Source: Symsagittifera roscoffensis
Taxonomy: Eukaryota > Xenacoelomorpha > Acoela > Convolutidae
Assembly (NCBI RefSeq): GCF_963678635.1
Contig: NW_026971373.1
Location: 126,001-165,817 of the forward strand
Length of the DNA stretch: 39,817 nucleotides
Direction: 5' to 3'
Shown: positions 1 through 10,681 of the stretch, piece by piece
How the letters are laid out: each line of letters starts with the position of its first letter
Numbering within the stretch: position 1 is the stretch's first letter
Position numbers and translations under genes: made by a program
The notes under the pieces: generated by a model
Told to the model about the DNA's origin: nothing
Databases searched by the model: none
Seen by the model: the letters and a program-made list of their open reading frames with translations, nothing else

Positions 1-1932
1 CATGCGACTTCATGCGCAAATCATCGGGCGTGGGCACCCGGTCAAGCGACAGCGTGAAGTGTGTGGCCAGCATAGTTTTCAGCTCATCTCTTTTCACTCC
101 ATCCTTAAACTTCGCGGCGACCGCCAAATTTCGCTCCGATATTATCTCATCGGGATTGCTCCTCCTTCTGAGTAAATCAAGGTCGTCCAAAAACTTGTCT
201 CTGGATTCGTCATCTCTTTGACGCCTCTTTTCAAACTTCACCATAGCTTGATGCCCTTGTACACCAGAGCCGAAACGATTCAGCAAGATGTCAATTATCT
301 TGCAAGCGCTGTCTCGTTCATTGGTCCTTTTCGCCATTACACAACTTCTAGGTTGCTTGTCAATGCGCTGCATTCCTGTTTCCTTGAGAGGCTATTTTCC
401 TCAAAAAGCAACTTCATCGCCTCTATTCAAGTGTCGATGCAGCCATCTGATTCGTCCTTTTATGACCTCGGCTTTTTGAGTGTCCTCTTTAACCTCTCTC
501 CCCTCTCGGTTGACTTCGAGAGCTTGTTGACGAATGTTTCATGAGATCTCATGGGATCTGTTCAGAGGCTCAAACATCGAGGCATACATCGTTGTGTCCT
601 GCGAGAATGTAGTCAGATCTGGCACTGATCTGACTTGTGGCACAGTGGGCAATCGTGTCTCCGGGGTGGCATCCGCTTCCGGCGGGACCGGGTTTGTCCA
701 ACCTGGCCTCGATCAAGCTACCCTTGGTCGCTCCCTGTGATTAGATTCGTAATTATTTCTCGAACTTGGCTGGGCCCCGGCATAGGTGCGTGTTCTGTCT
801 CCATCATTTGCCTGGCGTGAGCGCTCCCTTGGGGCGAGACGCTCCTCCCTATTACCCCCGTTTAAGATCTCGTCAAGCTTCCGCATCATCAGGTCAGATT
901 TGGCATCCAACCTTTTCTCCAGGCTAGTCATCGTATGAGCATAGGTAGTGTCGCGATCGTTCAGCAGTCGCTCGATCTCTCTTGTCATCCTAATTTCTCT
1001 TTCCTCTGACTCCTTGGTTGCTTGAGCCAAGCTCTCCGCTAGGGATTGATCGGTGTTACAAATCACTTGAGCCTGATCGACTTTCGCCTGTGACTTCACG
1101 TTTGTTAGCTCATCTCGCAATTTCTCTTGACCCTGGTGAGCCCTCTCTTTGATTTGATCTATTCTTTTAGTCATGTCCCGTCGCAGCTTTTTGAGGCCTG
1201 TCATTACGCCAGCGAACATGTCACTTATCTCGCCAGCCGCCCCTGATACCGGGGTGAGACCCAGAGAAGATGAGGCCAATTGGAGTGTAGCCTGGTACAT
1301 GATGACGCATCGTCCTTCTGCGTGCCCATCGACATCATCAACATGTCGGACTTCGAGGATACCCCTACAGTTATCCCATCAGACATCGGCCCGGTCGGTG
1401 AGTTGGACAACGCTTTCTTGCCCTTGTCATTCCTTGGGCACGGCGTGAAGTCCACATCCAAATGAGCTATCTCCGGATGGTCATAACTGGAAGATAAACC
1501 CTCACGTTGTAGTGACGCCATGCGCTCATCATACAAAGAATTTGAGCTTTTCTTGGCTTTTGAACTCGTTTGTTCCTCCCTCGGGCTTATACTTGACATC
1601 ATTGCATTCTTGCTCTGCTTGACTAGAGGTGATTGTTTTTTTCTCCACTTGTTACTCTTAGTCTCTGATTTGGACATTCCCTTGAACAACACTTCTTCTC
1701 ACGGATCGACCTCGGAACGCTCCGAGGACTTCTTCGTTCTTTCAACTTCCTCCCGTTCAAAGTCCTCGCCTGGCTCTTCCAGGTCCGCGTGATGGTGGTA
1801 GTCGGGTAGGATCAGCGTTTGCTCCCCTTCCTCGAAGGGGTCCATAAGCGTTTTGCTCGCCAGTCTGGCCTCAAAGCTTCGCCCCTGGTTGCCATCGAGG
1901 TTCTTCTCGTTTCTCAGTTTCATTCCGCTCAC
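1..1932 (-). pseudogene. Ty3/gypsy-type gag, 5' part, broken, runs off the window
   Basis: This is the N-terminal and capsid-like part of a retroelement Gag, read leftwards. It is spread over several frames: 1932-1699 is acidic and charged; 1692-1225 is Ser/Lys-rich; 1300-713 carries a long coiled coil (from about KKLRRDMTKRIDQIKERA to SLEKRLDAK). The frame of the coiled-coil segment continues past an in-frame TGA at about 713 and another stop near 541. After a frame change near 420 it enters a helical region (positions about 340-1) with FLDDLDLLRRRSNPDE and ELKTMLATHF, typical of gypsy capsid domains. The capsid end, nucleocapsid and pol would lie beyond position 1. Multiple stops and at least two frameshifts make it a pseudogene. 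It may belong to the same family as the block at 18950-29229, which lacks exactly this 5' portion; that link is inference. Confidence 0.72.
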
Positions 1933-4922
1933 TGAAAGACCAGCTTGATCTTTAGTCGCTCAGTCGTCAGCAAAAAAAAAACGTCGCGAACGCTGCTAAA
2001 CGAAGATTGGCTACGCCTTGTTTTAAACTTTCGCGTGCTTCGTGTGCTCAGCCTGGGAATCTCATCGTCAATTTTAACGAGTCTCTACGCTGCATATTTT
2101 GTGATAAAAAGAATTTTGACGGCAAGGCACAAGTTTCAAAATTCAATTTCGAATAAATTTTTCTCAAGTCTACTCACTCGAGTCCTCTAGTATCAAAAGT
2201 ATACTTTCGATCTCGTAGCGATACTACGAGTGATTCAGCTCAAACTACACAACGGACCCACTTAGTGTTTAGGTATTACCGACTCTACTCAATTTACTAA
2301 TGTAGCAGTATCACAAAATTTTCACAAGATATAGTCAGTACACAAAACACAATTGATAATCAGATAATAATATCCTACAGGTGACAGCGACCTTTCGTCA
2401 AAATCAATTTTACCGCCACACTCGTATCAAATCACTGTCTTGTTAAATTTTAACAATTTTTTCGTAACACAGCAGTGATGATTCAGGAATAGATGAATAA
2501 AATTTAGTCTTAAAGAAAAAGACTTCCCTCGATTGGAACACTTCAAAAGAACGAAGGCCAGGGCACTGTCTTCTCAAGTGAGTGTATAATTGCCTAATAC
2601 ACTCACCGAGGTCTACTTTTAGGTATCCTGCGATTGCCCGTGCTGTCCTACTAAGTAGCTCGAGGCAACCTCTGATCGATAATTTCTAAAGTCTATGAAA
2701 ACGTTCTCCCACACCCAGGCCGCCCCAAGTGCACGAGAGCAGGTAACTTTTTTTCTTCTCAAGTGAGCTTGTCTTGCCTAAAACACCAACCGAGTTCTTC
2801 TTTTATATGTTCCCGGATTGCCCGAGCTTTCCTATTAAGTAGCTCAAGGCAACCACACTACCAAAATAACAATGTTAAAAAGTCTTGTCCGGTACTCCTG
2901 ATGAATCCGATCCAGAAACCAAAGTTGATCGCAAATTTCCGGTTCAAATGGGCTCCTATAATCCTAATCTGCACGCCTGTTGGCAGTTGACCTTTTGTTC
3001 CGACTCTAAATGGGTATTTTAGTTGCTCAAATTGCCCCGGAATGTACCCCTAAGTTTGCAATAAGAAGGGTTGTTGAGGGGATTAAGTCACCCCGGAGGG
3101 TTACTTCGGAGGGTTGTTAAGACACTTAGCTTACTCCGGAGGGTTGCTTCGGAGGGTTCCCCAAAAATCAAGAAAACGGATTATTTCACCGATGTAAAGC
3201 CTCCGATTGTGGTTGAACTGACCTAAAACTGGGTTGGCTGACTCGGTCAACCTTCCCAGTAGGATAAAAAGGTGATTTTGTAAAATTTTCTGCCGCTCGG
3301 AGGGTTTCCTCAAATTTGGACCCTCCGAATCAACAAAATCTAAAAATAGTTGCCTTCCTGAGATTATCAACCCAAAAATGGTTGCGATCCAACAAAAAAA
3401 TGATCTAAAACATTGACTTATGGTACCAAAATTATTCCAATCGGTTGGCTAGTCTTTGAGAGATTGCCAAAAACGCGTTTGTCAAATCGGCATTTTTTCA
3501 ACACCTATATAAGTTCTTAGAAACTTTTTCCGCAATTCCGACTGGAAGTGGCCTAAGAAACTTGAAACGAGCGTAGTAGCCCTGTACGGCACTGGAATAA
3601 TGCAATAACCCTGATCAAAATTGGTTTGCAAACAAAAACTTGGCCAAAATTTGTCAAATTTGTACTCTCCGATTTCTTCCTTTTCCTATCTTTAATTGTT
3701 AGCTCTATCAACGGAGCTATTCGGAAGGTTACTCAAAAATCTCTCCGGCAAGCGAGCACGTTATGCTAGCACGCTCCTAACGCAAAAACTTTTATTACTC
3801 TACTTCTAAAACTTCAAAAACTCGATCCTCAAACAAATTGACAAAATTCGGAAAATTATCAAAATTTTGATCGAAAAATTTTTTGTTTTCTCTAACTTCT
3901 ACTCAGTCTTTTTTCACGCGGTTTCATTAGTTAGGGGGATCGAACAAGTAGTAACTCCCAGTATAAAAGCTTTTTGCTGTTCGGAAAAGCTCGGATATCC
4001 AAAAATTTGGGGGTCAACAGTTTGGTCGAAAATTAGTAATTTTCGACAAAATTGGGGTGTTTCTCGGGTCTAAATAGGAGATAAGGAAAATGTAGTAAGA
4101 AGAATCTATAAGTAGCCGTTACTTGATAATACTATACCCTCTTTTGCACCAAAACACCCGAATTAAGACCCTTAACTCGGAAATTCGTAATCGATGGAGG
4201 GTGCAATCGGACCGGGCCAACTGTGCACCCCACCACTTAAGTTTTAATGAAATAGTGCCCAAACGATACTGAAATTGTGTCAACGATACCCAAAAGTCGT
4301 TGTGGATGTTCTCCCTGGTACCCCTGTTGAGTCTGGAACACGTCAGTCAGCTTGCCTCTCAACCCTCCGATCACCGGCAAAATTACCATTAACGTGCTTA
4401 AATACTCAAATAACACTCAAGGGAGGGTACCTAACCCGCCACCAAAACACTCAATTCTTCTATCGGAAATGATATAAGTCAATCTGAAACAACAAAAACA
4501 ATAAGGAAGGTCAGATTGCACCTCGTCCGGAGATAACATATAAACTATCACTTTATGTTTTTTATTGTTCTTATTCTTTTTTGGATTTTTTACAGTTTTT
4601 TGTACTTTTTACTTTTTAGATAAATTTGTTTTTGGCTTTTTCTTGGTTATACACTTTTTTTGTTTGGTTTTACGCTTTCACTTTATTTTTTTTTGGTCCT
4701 GGGACCTTGGGACAAGCGGGCTCATGACTTCCCACCTAACCCTGCGGCCCCCGGAATTTTTGGTCTCAACTAAGTTAAAAAGCTAAATAGTACTAGGCGG
4801 AGGGTCGGCACCTTCATTCTAGTACAACAAAGGTACATTAGACCTCTAACTCACCGGGAGGCATACACCAGGAGCGGAGGGTTCGTCGCTGAAACGTTTG
4901 CTGATCATGATGATCTTATGCC
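1933..4922. other. Non-coding stretch upstream of the gag fossil
   Basis: No convincing protein gene is seen on either strand; the short open frames here lack protein-like composition. The stretch holds a diverged 100-bp direct repeat (2569-2853), most of a CGGAGGGT motif cluster (from 3094), and T-rich runs (4565-4700). If the LTR at 4923-5789 is the 5' LTR of a minus-oriented element whose gag is at 1932-1, this would be an unusually long (about 3 kb) leader. It could equally be unrelated flanking DNA. Confidence 0.5.
2569..2853. repeat. Diverged direct repeat, two copies of about 100 bp
   Basis: The copies at 2569-2670 and 2754-2853 share TTCTCAAGTGAG, TTGCCTAA.AC, the ATTGCCCG core and AAGTAGCTC.AGGCAACC, in the same order and spacing, about 185 bp apart. 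Neither copy has an open frame. The origin is not recognised; a repeated leader or LTR block is possible. Confidence 0.7.
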
Positions 4923-5399
4923 TTTAACATTCGTCCAAACAGTACACAGTGACGAAGCGTAGAAAAAGTACCTATTAACGACTGGCCGGCTTCAGTTACC
5001 TAAATTCTATTCGTTTTTGACCGTCTCCGCCTAGCCAGTTGATTTTCTGGTGTTTAGGGCTAGGTAAAAAGTTACTATTTTCAGGCCATCAGTCAAACGA
5101 CTTTTAACCAGCTTTCGTTTACATGCGAACACAACCACATAGCTGGGTCTCGCATCCTCAGACTACATGATTGCTATTAAAAACACGGCTCGAAAATCCT
5201 AATATACTATGTTTTTGGTGAGAGTTCTATATTAAATCCATTGGAGATTTATTGACACTTTCCTCTTTCTACCCACTCATATTCTAAAAAATCAATCAAT
5301 ACCGGTGTTAATTCAAATGTTTATGGCATCAGAGTAGCTAAAAAGTCAGTTCTTTATAGTCCTTCACCATATGATTGTCTCTGCGGGGCCGACCCTCCG
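3094..5399. repeat. Cluster of ten CGGAGGGT motifs
   Basis: CGGAGGGT occurs on the plus strand at 3094, 3107, 3137, 3150, 3298, 4798 and 4875, and on the minus strand at 3320-3327, 4362-4369 and 5392-5399. The first four form a paired array in which TTACTCCGGAGGGTTGCTTC nearly duplicates the preceding unit. An 8-mer this GC-rich should be rare in AT-rich DNA, so the density looks non-random. It lies beside and partly inside the LTR at 4923-5789. A protein-binding array is one reading; decay products of a simple repeat is another. Confidence 0.6.
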
Positions 5400-5789
5400 C
5401 TTTCGTGATTTCACTGTAATGACGTCGTTTTTACTCCCAATTCGTTGCACGGAAGGGTACTGCCCTTTACTTCTTCTCCACTGAAGCCTCCTTCCTGTCT
5501 AATTCCTTCCGCTTTGTGTCTTATCGTGCGTGATAGTCACGATAACATGCTTCGGGTTTTATTTCGTTCCCGTTCGATTGTTTTTCACTATTTCAGCTGT
5601 TGTTCTAATTTTTTTTCTATTTTTCGGCTCAAAATGGCCGTCTTAGCATTTCTCAGAAATGTGACGTCACGATTCGAATTTTTGAAAATTAAGATTTCCA
5701 GAATATTCTGGCCCTCCTTTTCTCTAATAAAAGATCATTAAGGCCTCTAATTCTATTTTCGTGTTGTGCCGGAAGGTTGCGCTGTGTCA
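4923..5789. mobile_element. Diverged retroelement LTR, copy 1
   Basis: This segment is collinear with 18950-19810. Shared landmarks are a start like T[G/T]TAACATTCG, then CGACTGGC, TTTT.ACCGTCTC, an ACATGC...GGCTGGGTCTC block, CAAAATGGCCGT followed by TTTCTCAGAAAT, a TGACGTCA site (5662-5669 here), CCAGAATAT, AATAAA (5726-5731) and a CGGAAGGTT end. The copies are about 865 bp, and local identity is high only in blocks, so they are not a recent pair. AATAAA about 60 bp from the right end suggests plus orientation, but the gag beside it reads minus, so orientation is unsettled. It may be a solo LTR. Confidence 0.62.
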
Positions 5790-5810
5790 ATCCGGCGGAA
5801 TGGCACAAAA

Positions 5811-5990
5811 TGACGTCAACACCTACGCAACTTTCCTTTGATGATAATGAGGTCATTTCTTAAATAGAAGTGAAGTCAACAGCCACGCATTTTTTTTTTC
5901 ATAATATTGACGTCAGTCTTTAAATATAAGTGCCGACACCACCCGTGCAGTTTTCCTTCTAGGGTAAAGACGTCAATACGAAAACTTCCA
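5811..5990. repeat. Three diverged 60-bp tandem repeats with CRE-like sites
   Basis: Units start at 5811, 5871 and 5931. Each opens with TG(A/C)(C/A/G)G(T/A)CA followed by CACCTACGCA, CAGCCACGCA or CCACCCGTGCA, then a T-rich block, and ends near TTAAATA(G/T)AAG. GACGTCA occurs at 5812, 5909 and 5967. The block abuts the LTR-like element on its right side and could be LTR-associated enhancer sequence; that is inference. Confidence 0.65.
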
Positions 5991-8900
5991 TCAAAAATTC
6001 TAGAAACTTCCGGAAAAATTTTCAACCATTCAGAAATCTAGACATAACATTGAATGAAAAAACTTCAATTTGAAAATTGTCAACTAAAAAACGAATAATT
6101 TCTTCGGTTTAATCTAAAAGAAAATAGAAAATATTCTGTGTGATTTCCTTATTGATGAAATCGATGTAATATCTTACCTTTTCACAATTTTTTGGACGTT
6201 TACATTATACAAAAAAGAGTTGTGTGAAGAACTAAAGGTTTCTTTAAAGAATTTTATTCATAGAAATAGTTTGCTTTTGAAACCAAGTTTTAACTATCTA
6301 ACGGCTGAATTACACTTGACCAGGAAATATTTTTTTTGTGTTGGAAATTTTGTAGTTATTATATAGTTCGTAAGATAAAATTTCGACGATTTTTTTCATT
6401 ATCCCTGCCCAATTCCCGAGTTTATCAAAATTCCCCAGCAAGGTTCTTTTTTTTTCATTTTTTAAGAGATTTTCAAAATTCAAAATCCTTCATGATCAGG
6501 TTCGGAATAAGTTTTCCGGAGTTTCGCTTCAAAAATGCCTCAAGGTTCAGTTATCCTCTCAAATTTACATAAAAACAAAACACATGTCTATTTTCTCAAA
6601 CATCAACATTTTCTTCTAGAGTATGTACAAAAAACTCAAATGAGTTGATGAGTAAAATTGTGGAAATGCTACTTGTTATAATTTTTTTTCTTGTACTAAT
6701 TATATCGGCGATATTTTGTTTTTATTCTCAGATCAAACAACTTGTGGTCATTTCTTTTTTCAATTTCCTTTGTGTTTAGTTTTGCATATTTGAAAAATTT
6801 AAGTCCCTAAAACTTGAAATTAATTTTTTTGGATACGACAAACGAAAGTTATTCAATTTTTTGTGATTTAAAACGAAAAATTGCAAAAAACAAAACGCTC
6901 TGATTGTTAGTTTTTTCTAATTGGATACGACTTTTTATCAAAATTTCATCAAACGGAAGCTGACTTGGCTCAACCTGTGGGCGATTTCCTTTTTCGTAGA
7001 AAGAAGAAGGGTCTGTGGAAAACCCAATTACAATCCAAGAGGCTGAGGGGTTCTCTGAGCCAAAGACTCCAGTGAGCGGACCACCAAGACAATCACCGGT
7101 GAAATTTGCGCTCCATTGAGATCTTACAAAACTCTTTAGCTGTTCGGCAGCTCCCTAATTTGTAAATAATTTACTTGTTGCCTTGTGTTTGTAATTTTTT
7201 CTCATCTAGTGGTTTTACTTAAAAGAGATAGGAACAAACAGGTTCACTTTGTTCACATTGGTTTATTGCAAACTTGGTAAAAAAACTAGTACAATTTTAT
7301 AGTTATGTGAAACAACATTATTGCACACTTGATAAAAAATCATTACAGTTTTTGAATTTAATATGAAAAATTTACAAATTAGTTTGCATCTTGCAAAACA
7401 TTCCACATAATTTTTTGCACATTTGTTAGAAAAAAAACAAAAAAAATTGTCTCTGAGAGAAGTTTCTTATAACGTTCTCGCTTTCAAAAAAGTTGGCTAC
7501 TTTTTTTCACTGTTAATATTAAAATTTAGGATTTTCTTTGTTCAATGTTTGTTTGTCAATAATTTCATTTTTTTGTGTGTGTTGATCAAAAACATCAAAA
7601 GAACAATGTATTAAGGTAGGGAGTAGCACTGAAAGTCATAAAAATTGAAGTTTTTTTTTCACAATAAAAATCAGCTGTTTTCGATTTTCATTAGAAACAA
7701 AAAACTGGATTTTTTCATGTATTTTTCAAAAAAAAAAACAAAAAAAAAACTTACATCTTACACAGAAAAGTTATAGAATTTTCTGCACACATGTTCAAAA
7801 ACTTTTAAAAATTTCGTATTTAAAAAAATTCATTAACTAATATCGCAATTCAAAGAAAACTCAAATTTTCTTTCTCACATTGTTAATATTTAAGACTTTT
7901 GAGATTTTTTGTTCCTGATCTAAGCATTAAGAAATCCAATTTTTGTAACTTTTATCGAATTAATCAGAAAAACAAAGTATTAAGTTAGTGATAGCCTTAG
8001 AATTAATCAATGTCCAAGTGTTTTAGCAAAAAATTAGCTCATTTGTTGACACTAATTTGTTGAGTTTTTTGCATATGCTTAAGAAAAATGAAGTTATGTT
8101 TTAATAATCAAAAAATAAATTGCATTTCAAAATGAGCTACCAAGTTTTTTGCTCACGTAACAGAAAAACCAAAAAAATGAAACTTCATTTTTCATATTCG
8201 TTAAAAAAAAACAATTTCAAATTTTGCCCACGTGTTAAAAAATCTAAAAAATGTCATAAGTGCTTTATGTAAAGAACAGTTAAATGACAGATGATAAAGT
8301 TTAAAATAAACATTGACACGCTCCTATTTTCAGAACCATCAATCAACAACTTTCTTCCCCGAGAAAGCTAAGCCCAACATCTGAGTATAGCCTAGATGAG
8401 GTCTTTTGAAAATTTTTTTGAAACATGTTTATAAAATAATCGAAAATTGAACCAAAAACCTTCAGTAGAACAGTAAAAGTTTCCACCAGGTAAAATAACG
8501 TCAATAACTTCTGAAATATTTAAATCAACACTCAGAACTTGATGACTTGTAGAAGCTTATGTCTCGTAAATTACACAATAACTTGAAAAAAAAAACCCAA
8601 AAACCCAAAAAAAACTCATTCAATCGGACTTCCACAACAAACTCTAGGGTGATGAAATTCAATAGAAGTTTCGCTGATTTGAGATATTTCGCTGTTGAAA
8701 TTTGAAAAGAAAAACTCAATCAAAAGTGTGAAAAAAGAAGTCATTTTCAAGGAAACTCTTCCTTTTAGGAAAATTTTTCAAATTTAGTTTCGTTTCAACA
8801 AAAAATCCTGTTGTGCAAAATTTTCTTAAGCAAAAAATCTATCAACCTGATAGATTTTCAATTGGTCAAAATTATCAATTGAATTATCAATTGAGCGTAA

Positions 8901-9088
8901 ATGTTCCAAAACATTTGAATCATTTCAGATTTGAATGAAGATTGCGAGCAAAACCTACTTTTAGCTGTTAATAAGATGCAGCTGACAAATTTTTGTTTCA
9001 GTTTATTTGATTATCTCTTACAGTTCGTTTCATTTCATCAACAAAAATTTAAAAAAAAAATAGAAAAAAACAAGGGTCTGGTCAAAAT
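5991..9088. other. AT-rich intergenic stretch
   Basis: Dense A- and T-runs with no supported gene except the 101-codon open frame at 6852-7154 (minus). A loosely conserved motif, roughly TTGC.NAC.TG.T.AAAAA, recurs at about 7267, 7321, 7414, 7781, 8065, 8147 and 8222. The texture resembles Caenorhabditis A/T-cluster-rich intergenic DNA, but helical (10-bp) periodicity was not measured. Confidence 0.6.
6852..7154 (-). pseudogene. Open frame with a GDCLGGPL motif, possible exon or gene relic
   Basis: The frame is open for 101 codons between stops at 7155-7157 and 6849-6851, with no ATG start. The central part (about 7110-6960) has locally raised GC and protein-like composition, with NFTGDCLGGPLTGVFGSE followed by SWIVIGFSTDPSSFYEKG. 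GD..GGPL followed by a hydrophobic strand recalls the catalytic-serine block of trypsin-like proteases, but the expected GDSGGPL serine is absent, one residue is inserted, and no His or Asp blocks are found nearby. It could be a single exon or fragment of a secreted nematode protein. The flanks are A/T-rich. The family is not established. Confidence 0.35.
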
Positions 9089-9400
9089 TTGCAACCAATC
9101 ATAATAGAACGCGCGAGGTACTGCGTTATTTTCGAAATTGATACCGAATCTATCAAGATTCTAAAATTTATAAATATCCCCCAATCTAGTGAGCAAATTA
9201 TCATAGCCCTTTCGGAATGGAGAGAATTAGAGAGTAAAAGAATCAGAGAGACTAGAAACGAGTTGGCTATGTCTAAAACATCTTTCAGAAAAAATACAGT
9301 TTTTTCATATCATTCAAATGAACAAATTATTGAGGAAATTGCGGATCTGGTATACAAAACAGTTTTCATTTGCTTACAAGAGAATATTTACAACAGATGA
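9089..9400 (+). CDS. Hypothetical protein fragment (103 codons)
   Basis: This open frame begins at a TTG, not ATG, and extends a few codons further upstream. Composition is protein-like and charged, with IALSEWRELESKRIRETRNEL and EQIIEEIADLVYKTVFICLQ suggesting helices. A possible continuation follows a TTGTTTCAG acceptor-like site at 9453-9461, reading VPQELACMIGEKLKQFVISG before a stop. The coding island at 10094-10681 is of similar character. No family is recognised. It may be a remnant of a mobile-element gene or of a host gene; frameshifts around it favour a relic. Confidence 0.4.
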   Translation: MQPIIIERARYCVIFEIDTESIKILKFINIPQSSEQIIIALSEWRELESKRIRETRNELAMSKTSFRKNTVFSYHSNEQIIEEIADLVYKTVFICLQENIYNR

Positions 9401-9870
9401 GAGTTTTTGAAGAAGTGGTTGAGTTTGACGTCTTCTAAATAGATCCAATAAATTGTTTCAGTCCCCCAAGAACTTGCCTGCATGATTGGCGAAAAATTGA
9501 AACAATTCGTAATTAGTGGTACATCAAAAAAAAATGATTCAACAAGATAAACTATGTCTGTTGAGAAGAAATTGAGGTGTGGCATATGAATCAGAAAGTG
9601 ACAATGAACTCAAAACTAACTCAAAGTTCGTTTTAAAAAAATTTTTGCACGATTTAATAAAATTTCCTATTTGCATGAATAATGTATTTTTCTTTACTTT
9701 GAATGGAAGTTTTTCTTTGAAACAAATTTCTGTTCTGTGATTTTTTAACAGTGCAAACTACTGAAAGAATTATTCAGATAAGTTTCGTATTCGAAGATTT
9801 TCAGATCACAAATTCTAAATAATCACTACGTACAGAACCATGATCATCAATAGAACAGTCAATTTTTTTC

Positions 9871-10113
9871 AACAAGGGAACTTATTTTGAGATTAAATGA
9901 AAATGGAAGCAAAGAGTATAGGTTATCACGATTTCCATAAACGGAAGAAGTATTAACTATGGAACGTGTTCAGGAATTGAATTCTGAGCTTCTTGTACTG
10001 GGAAATTTCATATAAAACGTTCCATAGTTAATACTTCTTCCGTTTATGGAAATCGTGATAACCTATACTCTTTGCTTCCCTTTTCATTTAATCTCAAAAT
10101 AAGTTCCCTCGTT
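9871..10113. repeat. 100-bp inverted repeat (97% matched arms, 43-bp loop)
   Basis: The left arm at 9871-9970 is the reverse complement of the right arm at 10014-10113 with three mismatches (left-arm positions 9874, 9904, 9968). The right arm runs into the open frame that continues through 10113, so the left arm looks like an inverted copy of the right. Near-perfect pairing implies a recent event or active maintenance. The DNA could extrude a cruciform, and a transcript would form a long hairpin. Confidence 0.92.
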
Positions 10114-10681
10114 ACTCCTCATCTGATCAGTTTGCTTGTCAAAAACGTGCTCCAGAAAAGACGATAGTCCCATTTATATTAGAATTTCAAAAAATCAATC
10201 AAGATTTGGGAGATCTTAAACCCAAAAATTCTACAAGGGGAAACACTATTCTCAACCGTGCTTCCTACTATTCGAAAAAATTAATTGGGGAATTGTTTGA
10301 AAAATCACATCAAGTATATGTTGGTGAAAAAGAAGGAGAGAGGATGTAAGCAATGAGGAACATTTTTCGTGATGCTGATAACTTTGGACTTAAACATGTA
10401 TTTGAAACCATATCTGCTAACGAATGAAGAATTTTGATCAGGAGCTTGACACCTGTTATAGAGTTTATGAAGTAGCAACATACAACAAGAGGAGGGTGTG
10501 TGTCATAATCAAAAAGTACAGTGTGAACAAACTACCCTACCTTATGATTCGCCTCTTCACTACAAAAAAATATGAAGGGTCGAAGCAAGTTGCCTATGTC
10601 AACTATAACTTGAATGATTTCGAAGAATTCACCCAAACTTTCAGAGACTTTTTAATTGTTGGTAAAGGTAAAGTTCAGTAA
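10094..10681 (+). pseudogene. Hypothetical coding island in two overlapping frames
   Basis: The first frame is open from about 10094 to a TAA near 10347 (SQNKFPRYSSSDQF..., ...NTILNRASYYSKKLIGELF, ...YVGEKEGERM). It continues past that stop as AMRNIFRDADNFGLKHVFETISANE to a TGA near 10424. A second frame, 10424-10681, starts with ATG at that stop (ATGA overlap) and encodes 85 residues, including YNKRRVCVIIKKYSVNKLP and a VNYNLNDFEEFTQTFRDFL helix. In a eukaryote the arrangement suggests one gene broken by a stop and a frameshift. No family is recognised; a single-stranded-DNA-binding (PC4-like) fold was considered but is not supported by firm motifs. Confidence 0.45.

Noticed and set aside
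10424-10681. PC4-like single-stranded-DNA-binding domain
   Set aside because: Only a vague strand-helix resemblance around RRVCVIIKKY; no diagnostic residues could be verified by eye.
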